From Alentia gelatinosa (lineage: Eukaryota; Annelida; Polychaeta; Phyllodocida; Polynoidae): DNA of 64,000 nucleotides. A program made the position numbers and the translations under genes. Positions within the stretch are counted from its first letter, which is position 1. Each line of letters opens with the position of its first letter. Positions 38,701 through 47,100 of the stretch are shown here, piece by piece. The stretch covers positions 2,427,694 to 2,491,693 of the forward strand of contig OX465584.1 in assembly GCA_950022655.1 (NCBI GenBank), written 5' to 3'. Under the pieces are notes generated by a model, which ran no database searches, was not told where the DNA came from, and saw nothing but the letters and a program-made list of their open reading frames with translations.

Positions 38701-39208
38701 GACTCTTAAAGCTGTCCTAATTACTGGACATACGTGTATATTATACCACACAGCACGATCTCCACCCCTCCCCCTCCCATGGACTATAATGGGGAGAATC
38801 AAATCTATGAGAGCTATTTATATAGAAATCTCACTTTGATATGGCAGTAAGGCTACCACTGTTGGGGATGAAGGAGAAATGTGGCTGTACACCATACCAC
38901 ATAGACATGGTATGAGAAGGATTGGCCTTTGATATAGTAGTAAGTCTACCACTGCTGGGGGTGAAGGAGAAAAGTGGCTGCAGTGGGACTTTAAACCACA
39001 AAGTTCCATAACCATGGCTCTCTTCCCACCCCTGGTCTGGTAAATTAACCAGCGAGCCCCGTCCTCCTCTCTCCCGCCCGGAGTCCGTCCGCTGAGGGTA
39101 CCGTGTGTATTTTCAGGGTCTACGCACGGGATGCGGCCTGTGGCGGTGCAGCTGGCCGCCCTGCTGGCCGCCCTGCTGGCCGCCCTGCTGGCCGTCCTGC
39201 TGTGGTGA
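26664..39208 (+). CDS. Gene A: GPI-anchored, two-domain cysteine-rich secreted protein (unassigned family)
   Basis: Eight exons join in frame (26664-26733, 29476-29613, 30460-30706, 32064-32233, 34605-34743, 36088-36236, 37686-37709, 39117-39208), giving 342 residues. Every junction is GT-AG with matching phase (1,1,2,1,2,1,1). The N-terminus is a signal peptide with a leucine run. Domain 1 (exons 2-4) has six cysteines and domain 2 (exons 5-6) has eight, each in a 1-2-1 exon module. Exon 3 adds two basic clusters, RRKR and RRRR. The C-terminus, after a Ser/Gly/Pro stretch (QSSAPGST), is a long Leu/Ala hydrophobic tail with no hydrophilic extension, as in GPI-attachment signals. NFT and NLS sequons are present. 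Gene B downstream is a paralogue. No database family was recognised. A distant relation to cysteine-rich DUF19-type extracellular domains is possible but unsupported. An outer-surface role is inferred. Confidence 0.8.
26796..26974 (+). CDS. Possible alternative terminal exon of gene A
   Basis: A clean acceptor (TATTGTTTCCAG before GTACACC) follows exon 1 after only 62 bases. It continues its frame as a Ser/Thr/Ala-rich sequence (GTPLTGAAR, STAATTTPTSSQG) to a stop at 26972-26974. It could be an alternative last exon giving a short secreted product. No good donor leads on to exon 2, while exon 1 also splices in phase directly to 29476, so this exon is uncertain. Confidence 0.25.
27240..28039. 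other. Gene A intron, nothing recognised
   Basis: AT-rich intronic sequence, with a short low-similarity dispersed repeat just before it (about 27000-27240). No exon is evident. Confidence 0.5.
28040..29480 (+). repeat. 30/23-bp minisatellite made of tandem 3' splice sites, about 50 copies (gene A intron)
   Basis: Units are GTTGTAGAGTGCTGACGGCT plus TGTCGTCTGT (30 bp), or shorter 23-bp forms with GAGTGCTTGTTGAGTGTG. Each holds TGTTGTAG|AGTGC. The true acceptor of exon 2 is TGTGTTGTAG|AGTGCGTGG, so the real splice site is the last unit of the array. The two unit types alternate in a higher-order pattern. Confidence 0.93.
29476..29613 (+). CDS. Gene A exon 2 (domain 1, first two cysteines)
   Basis: It encodes ECVALLVPCMDLM at the start, the same C-x6-C pattern as DCNLASLIECLNK in gene B, and ends LAAFLPG. 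The acceptor is the final unit of the acceptor array. The donor is CCCAG|GTCCGT. The 138-bp exon has phase 1 at both ends. Confidence 0.8.
29690..29925 (-). mobile_element. SINE-like dispersed repeat, copy 2 (partial tandem pair)
   Basis: Two overlapping partial copies share GGTATGAGAAGGACTGG, CTTTGATATAG and CCACTGCTGGG. The second ends with GGGACTTGGACCCACAACC, a decayed complement of a tRNA B box. Confidence 0.6.
29926..30459. other. Gene A intron, nothing recognised
   Basis: Intronic sequence. The end carries a pyrimidine tract and CTCCTTCCTCCAG, the acceptor of exon 3. Confidence 0.5.
30460..30706 (+). CDS. Gene A exon 3 (basic cleavage-like sites, end of the domain 1 first half)
   Basis: The 247-bp exon is phase 1 to phase 2. 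It encodes PGGDDASLPPGQTG, then RRKR, a 20-residue segment starting GVPAF and ending NLSS, then RRRR, and later YENFTTTDFILMQVANAWS, ending in MTCE. The donor is TGCGA|GTAGGT. Using TAG|GTCC instead would leave an in-frame stop. Both basic clusters fit the R-X-K/R-R proprotein convertase consensus. Confidence 0.8.
30709..31490 (+). repeat. 45-bp minisatellite starting at the gene A exon 3 donor, about 17 copies
   Basis: Units contain GTGCAGTTTAACGTCCGATA and CAGGTCCTCATGTCTGTCTG. The array begins within three bases of the exon 3 donor, and the first intron bases (AGGTCCACCCTCACGTCTG) match a later unit at about 31028 exactly. The unit's own CAGGTCC is donor-like. The array therefore seems seeded just inside the 5' splice site. 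Confidence 0.92.
31590..31795 (-). mobile_element. SINE-like dispersed repeat, copy 3
   Basis: Shares AGAAGGACTGGCCTTTGTTA, CAGTAAATCTACCACTGCTG, GGTGGCTGCAGTGGGACTC and TTAACCACTAAGTTAACTC with the other copies. The last two are the complements of the B-box and A-box regions of the tRNA-like head. Confidence 0.7.
31800..31915. mobile_element. Small hairpin element (GACGACCTC family)
   Basis: It carries GTGATGACTGTTCGCGG, a weak internal hairpin (CTAACTATGG...GGCCGTAGTTA), and GAACGACCTCAAACGGCCATC. The last motif is shared with 39513-39540 and, more weakly, with 8590-8620. Confidence 0.45.
32064..32233 (+). CDS. Gene A exon 4 (second half of domain 1)
   Basis: The acceptor is TGTCTTTCCAG and the donor is ATCAG|GTGGGA. 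The 170-bp exon is phase 2 to phase 1. It encodes FVKRVDSVKLQEAHNCVGR, then ANCVNYF and a final SMCGSG, supplying three cysteines. It corresponds in phase and cysteine number to gene B exon 3. Confidence 0.82.
32318..32545 (-). mobile_element. SINE-like dispersed repeat, copy 4
   Basis: Motifs include TCTCACCCCTGCACATTTAC, TGAGAAGGACTGGCCTTTG, GGTGGCTGCAATGGGAGTC and TTAACTACTAAGTTAACTC. It is the same element and orientation as copy 3, about 0.7 kb away. Confidence 0.7.
32970..34615 (+). repeat. 30-bp minisatellite made of tandem 3' splice sites, about 55 copies (gene A intron)
   Basis: Units read TTGTTCGTTCAG|AGTGTCTGAG with ACTGGTTG or ACACCGGTCTG. Shorter variants have TTAATGTGTCTGAG. 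The real acceptor of exon 5 is GTTCGTTCAG|AGTGTCTGGG, so the splice site and first exon bases are the last unit of the array. Confidence 0.94.
34605..34743 (+). CDS. Gene A exon 5 (first half of domain 2)
   Basis: The 139-bp exon is phase 1 to phase 2 with donor TGCCG|GTAAGT. It encodes ECLGFSQRIQSVQQCHAV, a Leu/Arg-rich helix-like segment (IEMLLLRLRQARNA) and a final DICR. It has three cysteines, like gene B exon 4. Confidence 0.82.
34744..35690. other. Gene A intron with dispersed and foldback sequence
   Basis: About 34895-35215 resembles the dispersed repeat of 25510-25830. About 35360-35600 contains a perfect 20-bp palindrome at 35547-35566 (AAATCCAACA and its complement). It is nearly the same as the central palindrome of the foldback element at 49887-50321, so it is probably a diverged relative. 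Confidence 0.45.
35691..36110 (+). repeat. 83-bp tandem repeat copying the 5' end of gene A exon 6
   Basis: Four complete 83-bp units start at 35756, 35839, 35922 and 36005 (plus a partial at 35691) and precede the real exon at 36088. Each has TGTCTTTAAG|GGAGGTGCGG and about 50 bases of the exon's start up to AGCTGCTG. Each then diverges into TAACTTGTTTTAAG. The units are decoy exon starts without donors. Confidence 0.92.
36088..36236 (+). CDS. Gene A exon 6 (second half of domain 2)
   Basis: The acceptor is GTCTTTAAG|GGAGG and the donor is CCGTCA|GTGAGT. The 149-bp exon is phase 2 to phase 1. It encodes EVRIVLLCPLEKSSCCGFMK, then MEAEMKSQIQADVIQLC and KYQPKCAV. Five cysteines include a CC pair, two more than the equivalent gene B exon. 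Confidence 0.82.
36250..37456 (+). mobile_element. 5'-truncated non-LTR retrotransposon (LINE) with intact 3' reverse transcriptase frame and poly-A tail
   Basis: An open frame of 304 codons (36254-37168) encodes the C-terminal half of a LINE reverse transcriptase. The catalytic YADD box is at residues 35-38. Typical downstream blocks follow: VNSNKTM, YRYLGVFLDASLSLN, RPLMEYACF, LQRLQNRGLRLIAG. It is closest in style to Jockey/CR1/Rex-type elements. The N-terminal half and endonuclease are missing. A 3' UTR follows, with AATAAA at 37419-37424 and an A-rich tail to 37456. It sits 14 bases after the exon 6 donor, in the same sense as gene A. The uninterrupted frame suggests a fairly recent insertion. 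Confidence 0.9.
37457..37685. other. Gene A intron remainder
   Basis: AT-rich intronic sequence between the LINE tail and the 24-base exon, ending in CGTGTTTCTTGTTTCAG. Confidence 0.6.
37686..37709 (+). CDS. Gene A exon 7 (24-base micro-exon)
   Basis: It lies between TTGTTTCAG and CCAG|GTACGT and is phase 1 to phase 1. It adds eight residues (ARQSSAPG with the flanking splits), just before the hydrophobic tail. The Ser/Ala/Pro/Gly composition suits a GPI attachment region. Skipping it keeps the frame. Confidence 0.65.
37710..38822. other. Gene A intron, nothing recognised
   Basis: AT-rich sequence. Around 38135-38240 there are short inverted words resembling the hairpin elements elsewhere, but no clear arms. 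Confidence 0.45.
38823..39080 (-). mobile_element. SINE-like dispersed repeat, copy 5
   Basis: A partial first copy and a better second one share CATGGTATGAGAAGGATTGG, CTTTGATATAG, CTACCACTGCTGGGG and AAAGTGGCTGCAGTGGGACT. The tRNA-like end is decayed. Confidence 0.6.
39117..39208 (+). CDS. Gene A exon 8 (GPI signal and stop)
   Basis: The acceptor is TGTATTTTCAG. It encodes GSTHGMRPVAVQ and then a run of LAALLAALLAALLAVLLW ending at TGA 39206-39208. The hydrophobic run is coded by a 12-bp tandem repeat (GCCGCCCTGCTG). A hydrophobic C-terminus with no charged tail is the normal form of a GPI-anchor signal. Confidence 0.82.
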
Positions 39209-39344
39209 CGTGACACTCTGAGGGGGAACGCCTCACCACGCGGACAGCGAGACCGTCACGCACCTGACAGCAGCCAGCGCGGGCACAAGATCTGCTCCTC
39301 TACACCAACGTCTACCAAGTACAAGCACTGCTGGGGTGCAGTAT

Positions 39345-39430
39345 GCAGCATGCTCAGCCCACCGTTATGTCCGCAGCATGCTCAGCCCACCGTTATGTCC
39401 GCAGCATGCTCAGCCCACCGTTATGTCCGC
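39345..39430 (+). repeat. 28-bp repeat, 3 copies, in the gene A 3' UTR
   Basis: GCAGCATGCTCAGCCCACCG followed by TTATGTCC is repeated three times, 137 bases after the stop codon. Confidence 0.9.
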
Positions 39431-39454
39431 ATTGTCATGTGTATGGTGATAAGG

Positions 39455-39548
39455 AAACATAATTACTGAGTCCGCAGTGATGGCTGTTATTAGTCGTCCA
39501 TCCCCTGACTAGGGGACGAAAGACCTCAAACAGCCATCGCAGCTGGCA
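39455..39548. mobile_element. Small hairpin element (GACGACCTC family)
   Basis: CAGTGATGGCTGTTATTAG and GAAAGACCTCAAACAGCCATC form inverted ends around a CATCCCCTGACTAGGGGACG hairpin. It is related to 31800-31915. Confidence 0.5.
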
Positions 39549-39754
39549 CGATTCGATCTGGACAGGAGCTACATTCGGGGAAGACACTACACATCTATAG
39601 TGTTGTTTTGTATCTATACTAAAGTTAACAGTTTGATGTATGATATTAATGATTTTATTTCTAGTTAATGTATAATAAATGATATACTTCTATGACTGTG
39701 AGAACATGATCATACACATATATACTGAAGTTGTATAACGATGTACTGTTATGT

Positions 39755-39760
39755 AATAAA
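39755..39760 (+). terminator. Candidate poly-A signal of gene A
   Basis: AATAAA occurs at 39755-39760 in AT-rich sequence about 550 bases after the stop; another lies at 39674-39679. The choice between them cannot be made from sequence alone. Confidence 0.5.
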
Positions 39761-41118
39761 AGTACACTAAACATTTTACAAATTACGTTGTTTTCATCTA
39801 TAATCTGTCGATTAAATGGTCATATCAAAAGTATGGTCCCCTATGAATAAATCTAAATGAGGTTATTTCATAAGTTCAATATGTTCATAAAGAACTTACC
39901 GTTACATATGATTGGACTTGAGCCTCCATGACAAAGAATGTTAAAGGATATATGAGAAAGCATGACAGGGGGAGAGGCGGGGCTTGTCACACTATAGCAT
40001 AAAACTTTTTGCGTTTCTTCTAAAAAAGACAAGACATCTTATAAAAAATACACGTAAATTAATTTAAGTTTTAAATATTGGCGTATTTCCCAGGTATCAG
40101 AATTTCCGCGCAAATTAATGTTGCTTTCCTTAAAACATAAATAAAGGTCAACGAAAAGCCCGCTGGATCTGAGATCAGTGCGGCCGGAGCATGAAGGACC
40201 GGCAGTAGGCGGCGCCCGGGGTCCGGTCCCGTCAACAAGGGCGGTCAGTCGGGCTCAGTGGAAAGTGGAAACAGTTTACTGTGGAATTGTCTTTATCATG
40301 GAAATCATATCGGTGTCGGCCACGTGGCGGGGCCGAGGGTCTGTGGGGATGTTCACCCCACTGTTTATTGACGATGACTTCAGGAAGCGCTCACTCCACC
40401 TGTTCATGGAAAATCTATAATTCTTCTAGGATTTCCGAGAAAATGCGAAGAAGTGCTGCCATGGAAATGCCGTATTGCCTTCTCCCGTGTTAAGGAGTTG
40501 ACGGTTGTATGGTCGAGTTCCGACGCTGAAGACCCGTTGTACGTCTGGACCTGTATATATGCTGTTGGTTTCCAATTACCAATGACGTCGTGATTTCTTT
40601 GGAGTGGCAGCGAAAACTATCATTTATTTGCAGTTGTTGGCGGTCTTTGGTTCCTCGCCAATCATCAACTCTCATTAACTGCCACCTCCAACTCATTAAA
40701 CGGCAAATTGTCCCGCTCCGGGGCTTGTTAAAGTGTAAACTGACTTAATTGCAGGCATCCAGATATGCATAATCAGGTGTAAATTTATCCAATTAGGGGG
40801 TAGTGTGTCAGCCCCTCCCATGAAAAATATAAACGGAATCTCCGGAAATGTTACCTGCTACTATTCTCCAAACACAATGAGGGGACGTGAAGGCAGGCGT
40901 TAAGCAGTGCGATGGGACGGGAGACACGCTTGGAGAGCGTTATACGTGGTGTACGCCGGACACGCAATATAAGGCGCAGTCCGTGTGGAGCCGCACCTAG
41001 CTTTTTGAGAGCCTGGACGTGACCGTGGTGGTGGCGAGACGTCTCCAGTCCATACAAGGCGGTGCGCAGAGGTGGTGGTGGACACGCGGCAGGGCCCGGT
41101 ATCAGCAGCACATCAGAC
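39761..41118. other. Intergenic region between genes A and B
   Basis: It contains a copy of the dispersed repeat seen at 34895-35215 (about 40250-40420). The last 300 bases are GC-rich and should include the gene B promoter and 5' UTR. No TATA box at a normal distance was recognised. Confidence 0.45.
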
Positions 41119-41170
41119 ATGGCGCTCACAGCCTTCACCACTCAGTCACTCCTACTATTCATTCTCATAG
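41119..41170 (+). CDS. Gene B exon 1 (signal peptide)
   Basis: The ATG at 41119 encodes 17 residues with a hydrophobic LLLFILI core. The donor is CATAG|GTAAGT, phase 1, as in gene A. The context ATCAGACATGG has a purine at -3 and G at +4. Confidence 0.8.
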
Positions 41171-44100
41171 GTAAGTGGGGCATCTTTTTGTAAATACATA
41201 TATCTGAATACCTATGGGCGAACACTCTACAGTGACATACCGCTGCTGGGGGTGTAGTAACTACACTTTTTATACCAAGGCTGACGTTTTCATACCAAGC
41301 TTAACCATGTGACGCCATCCAGACCAATCAGATTGAAGCTTAGATGCGTGAAGAAACCTCACAAGTTGGAGTTACTCGATAGGCGTGGATATGGCTGGCC
41401 ATAGATCGGCGGTCAGGGACTTCTCATCTTTATCAATGTGTGAGGGTATAGAGCAGAGGGAAACAAGTCCCGGGAGGAAGAGTCTCAAACGTTACTCGGG
41501 GTAAACAGTACTTGAGGTGATTCTCTGGGTATAAGTGATTTACATCATCTTTGAGGTGTTTCTTGTGGGGTATAAGTGATTTACGTCATCTTTGAGGTGT
41601 TTCTCTGGGTATAAGTGATTTACGTCATCTTTGAGGTGTTTCTTGTGGGGTATAAGTGATTTACGTCATCGTTGAGGTGTTTCTTGTGGGGTATAAGTGA
41701 TTTACGTCATCGTTGAGGTGTTTCTCGCGGGGTATAAGTGATTAACGTCATCTTTGAGGTGTTTCTTGTGGGGTATAAGTGATTTACGTCATCTTTGAGG
41801 TGTTTCTTGTGGGGTATAAGTGATTTACGTCATCGTTGAGGTGTTTCTCTGGGTATAAGAGATTTACGTCATCTTTGAGGTGTTTCTCTGGGTATAAGTG
41901 ATTTACGTCATCTTTGAGGTGTTTCTTGTGGGGTATAAGTGATTTACGTCATCTTTGAGGTGTTTCTTGTGGGGTATAAGTGATTTACGTCATCTTTGAG
42001 GTGTTTCTCGTGGGGTATAAATGATTTACATCATCTTTGAGGTATTTCTCGTGGGGTATAAGTGATTTACGTCATCGTTGAGCTGTTTCTTATGGGGTAT
42101 AAGTGATTTACGTCATCGTTGAGGTGTTTCTTGTGGGGTATAAGTGATTTACGTCATCGCTGAGGTGTTTCTTGTGGGGTATAAGTGATTTACGTCATCG
42201 TTGAGCTGTTTCTTATGGGGTATAAGTGATTTACGTCATCTTTGAGGTGTTTCTTGTGGGGTATAAGTGATTTACGTCATCGTTGAGGTGTTTCTTGTGG
42301 GGTATAGGTGATTTACGTCATCGTTGAGGTGTTTCTCTGGGTATAAGTGATTTATCCTACCCCTAATAAAAAACCCTTATTGATTTAACATAGGCAAATT
42401 TTATGTGGCGTGCCATGACATAAAGAAAAATTTACGTACCTTATGTAAAATTGACCAATCAGCAATCATGAATTATTTACCTGTGTAAATAGTTCTGGCT
42501 ACAGAGCAGAAATTCATAAAGTCGTGGGGATGGGGTCGGATAAATACGAAACCGAACTCAAGTTAGACTTGTCAGTGTCTGTGCCACTCTGTTCAAGTCT
42601 GTTCCACACTAAGCTCAGATAACGCTTCGCGTAGTAATACACGACCTTCCCGTCGTAGCGTAAACACTGACAAGTCTAACTCTCGTTCGGTTTCTACTAA
42701 TTACGTCTGCTCTGATGAGACTCGCTGCGGTCGGGTGGTGATTGAATCTATATGTGAGTAAATCTACCATGGATGGGGATGAAGGCGGAGAGTGCCTGCA
42801 GTGGGAAGGCTGTGATTTCTGTATGACAGGCATTATTCAACGTGGGCTCTCAATCAGTAGAATAAGTCCCCGTCCCCCTTGGCCTGCTTTGTCATACACC
42901 CCTTATCAGTCTTGGTCATAGAGACTGGAACCGTCTTATTTCATCTCAAACATAATTCTGTATCTTGATACATTTCGAATCTTATGTATTTTATTGAATG
43001 CCGAAGTTGATGTAAAAAGGACAGCTTCTGTTGCAGAGATTGTAAAGTTAACCCTCGCTGGAAGATCTTACAATTGTCAAGAATCCCCCCCCCCCCCGCC
43101 CGCTGTATGCAGTACTGGACGGGCGGCCGCTGGTAATCTCGGCCTATTCAGAACAGCGAGTTACCCGCTGAGACTGCTGTACGATGTATCTACATACAGA
43201 CTGTTAATGTCGTACACGTTAACTGCCCGAGTCTTGGCGTTCACTACAATATGTACTTATAAAACCCTGCCGTGTGGCTGCCTTCAGGCGGCGCTCAGCA
43301 CTGGAGCAGCTCGGCGCAGGAGGCGGGTCTGCCGGACTGTAACCTGGCCTCGCTCATCGAGTGTCTCAACAAGGCCGTGCTGTCCTACGTGGTCAACACG
43401 CGGGGCGAGGAGGCGCTCGGCAAGCCCGTCGACCCGGCCACGGCCATCCGGGTCTCCACCGTGCTCGGCAAGGGCATCCGCAACCCGCAGGAGAACCTCA
43501 ACGACACCTGCCAGTAAGTCTGTTACTATCCCGCAACCTGCAGGAGAACCTCAACGACACCTGCCAGTAAGTCTGTTAGTATCCCCGCACCCCGCATCAG
43601 AACCTCAACGACACCTGCCAGTAAGTCTGTTAGTATCCCCGCATCAGAACCTCAACGACACCTGCCAGTAAGTCTGTTAGTATCCCGCACCTGGCATCAG
43701 AACCTCAACGACACCTGCCAGTAAGTCTGTTAGTATCCCCGCATCAGAACCTCAACGACACCTGCCAGTAAGTCTGTTACTATCCCCGCATCAGAACCTC
43801 AACGACACCTGCCAGTAAGTCTGTTAGTATCCCCGCATCAGAACCTCAACGACACCTGCCAGTAAGTCTGTTACTATCCCCGCATCAGAACCTCAACGAC
43901 ACCTGCCAGTAAGTCTGTGTGTATCCCCGCATCAGAACCTCAACGACACCTGCCAGTAAGTCTGTTACTATCCCCGCATCAGAACCACAACGACACCTGC
44001 CAGTAAGTCTGTTAGTATCCCGCACCCCGCATCAGAACCTCAACGACACCTGCCAGTAAGTCTGTTACTATCCCCGCATCAGAACCACAATGACACCTGC

Positions 44101-47100
44101 CAGTAAGTCTGTTACTATCCCGCAACCTGCAGGAGAACCTCAACGACACCTGCCAGTAAGTCTGTTACTATCCCCGCACCCCGCATCAGAACCACAACGA
44201 CACCTGCCAGTAAGTCTGTTACTATCCCTGCATCAGAACCTCAACGACACCTGCCAGTAAGTCTGTTACTATCCCTGCATCAGAACCTCAACGACACCTG
44301 CCAGTAAGTCTGTTACTATCCCCACATCAGAACCACAACGACACCTGCCAGTAAGTCTGTTAGTATCCCGCACCCCGCATCAGAACCTCAACGACACCTG
44401 CCAGTAAATATGTTAGTATCCCCGCATCAGAACCTCAACGACACCTGCCAGTAAGTCTGTTAGTATCCCCGCAGGAGAACCTCAACGACACCTGCCAGTA
44501 AGTCTGTTAGTATCCCACACCCAGCATCAGAACCTCAACGACACCTGCCAGTAAGTCTGTTAGTATCCCGCAACCCACAGGAGAACCTCAACGACACCTG
44601 CCAGTAAGTCTGTTAGTATCCCACACCCAGCATCAGAACCTCAACGACACCTGCCAGTAAGTCTGTTAGTATCCCGCAACCTGCAGGAGAACCTCAACGA
44701 CACCTGCCAGTAAGTCTGTTAGTATCCCGCAACCCGCAGGAGAACCTCAACGACACCTGCCAGTAAGTCCGTTAGTATCCCGCAACCCACAGAAGAACCT
44801 CAACGACACCTGCCAGTAAGTCTGTTAGTATCCCGCAACCCACAGGAGAACCTCAACAACACCTGCCAGTAAGTCTGTTACTATCCCCGCATCAGAACCT
44901 CAACGACACCTGCCAGTAAGTCTGTTACTATCCCGCAACCTGCAGGAGAACCTCAACAACACCTGCCAGTAAGTCTGTTAGTATCCCCGCATCAGAACCT
45001 CAATGACACCTGCCAGTAAGTCTGTTAGTATCCCCGCATCAGAACCTCAACGACACCTGCCAGTAAGTCTGTTACTATCCCGCACCCCGCATCAGAACCT
45101 CAACGACACCTGCCAGTAAGTCTGTTTCTATCCCGCAACCTGCAGGAGAACCTCAACGACACCTGCCAGTAAGTCTGTTACTATCCCCGCATCAGAACCT
45201 CAACGACACCTGCCAGTAAGTCTGTTACTATCCCTCACCCCGTATCAGAACCTAAACGACACCTGCCAGTAAGTCTGTTAGTATCCCCGCATCAGAACCT
45301 CAACGACACCTGCCAGTAAGTCTGTTACTATCCCGCACCCCACATCAGAACCTCAACGACACCTGCCAGTAAGTCTGTTACTATCCCCGCACCCCGCATC
45401 AGAACCTCAACGACACCTGCCAGTAAGTCTGTTACTATTCCCGCATCAGAACCTCAATGACACCTGCCAGTAAGTCTGTTACTATCCCGCACCCCGCATC
45501 AGAACGTCAACGACACCTGCCAGTAAGTCTGTTACTATCCCTGCATCAGAACCTCAACGACACCTGCCAGTAAGTATGTTAGTATCCCCGCATCAGAACC
45601 TCAACGACACCTGCGAGTAAGTCTGTTACTATCCCTGCATCAGAACCTCAACGACACCTGCCAGTAAGTCTGTTACTATCCCCGCAGGAGAACCTCACGA
45701 CACCTGCCAGTAAGTCTGTTAGTATCCCACACCCAGCATCAGAACCTGCCAGTGAGTATGTTTTGACTGTGTTTGTTATATGTGATATTTCTATGCAGAC
45801 AGTGTGATTACTATGTGGTATTTCTGTGTGGACAGTGTGATTGTTATTGTGATATTTCTGTGCAGACAGGGTGATTGTTATGTGATATTTCTGTGCAGAC
45901 AGGGTGATTACTATGCGTGTTTTCTGTGTGGACAGTGTGATTGTTATGTGTGTTTCTGTGCGGAGATTGTGATTGTTATGCATGTTTTCTGTGTGGTACA
46001 GGGTGATTACTATGTGATGTTGGTGTGGTACAGGGTGATTACTATGTGATGTTGGTGTGGTACAGGGTGGTTACTATGTGATGTTGGTGTGGTACAGGGT
46101 GATTACTATGTGATGTTGGTGTGGTACAGGGTGATTACTATGTGATGTTGGTGTGATACAGGGTGATTACTATGTGATGTTGGTGTGGTACAGGGTGATT
46201 ACTATGTGATGTTGGTGTGGTACAGGGTGATTACTATGTGATGTTGGTGTGGTACAGGGTGATTACTATGTGATGTTGGTGTGGTACAGGGTGATTACTA
46301 TGTGATGTTGGTGTGGTACAGGGTGATTACTATGTGATGTTGGTGTGGTACAGGGTGATTACTATGTGATGTTGGTGTGGTACAGGGTGATTACTATGTG
46401 ATGTTGGTGTGGTACAGGGTGATTACTATGTGATGTTGGAGTGGTACAGGGTGATTACTATGTGATGTTGGAGTGGTACAGGGTGATTACTATGTGATGT
46501 TGGTGTGGTACAGGGTGATTACTATGTGATGTTGGTGTGGTACAGGGTGATTACTATGTGATGTTGGTGTGGTACAGGGTGATTACCATGTGATGTTGGT
46601 GTGGTACAGGGTGATTACTATGTGATGTTGGTGTGGTACAGGGTGATTACTATGTGATGTTGGTGTGGTACAGGGTGATTACCATGTGATGTTGGTGTGG
46701 TACAGGGTGATTACTATGTGATGTTGGTGTGGTACAGGGTGATTACTATGTGATGTTGGTGTGGTACAGGGTGATTACTATGTGATGTTGGTGTGGTACA
46801 GGGTGATTACTATGTGATGTTGGTGTGGTACAGGGTGATTACTATGTGATGTTGGTGTGGTACAGGGTGATTACTATGTGATACTGGTGTGGTACAGGGT
46901 GATTACTATGTGATGTTGGTGTGGTACAGGGTGATTACTATGTGATGTTGGTGTGGTACAGGGTGATTACTATGTGATGTTGGTGTGGTACAGGGTGATT
47001 ACTATGTGATGTTGGTGTGGTACAGGGTGATTACTATGTGATGTTGGTGTGGTACAGGGTGATTACTATGGTGATTACTATGTGATGTGGTGTGGTACAG

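Larger units (their letters stand above)
42356..43287. other. Gene B intron 1 remainder with two elements
   Basis: A hairpin element lies at 42548-42694 and a SINE fragment at 42718-42860. A poly-C run lies at about 43087. The last bases form the acceptor GGCTGCCTTCAG. Confidence 0.55.
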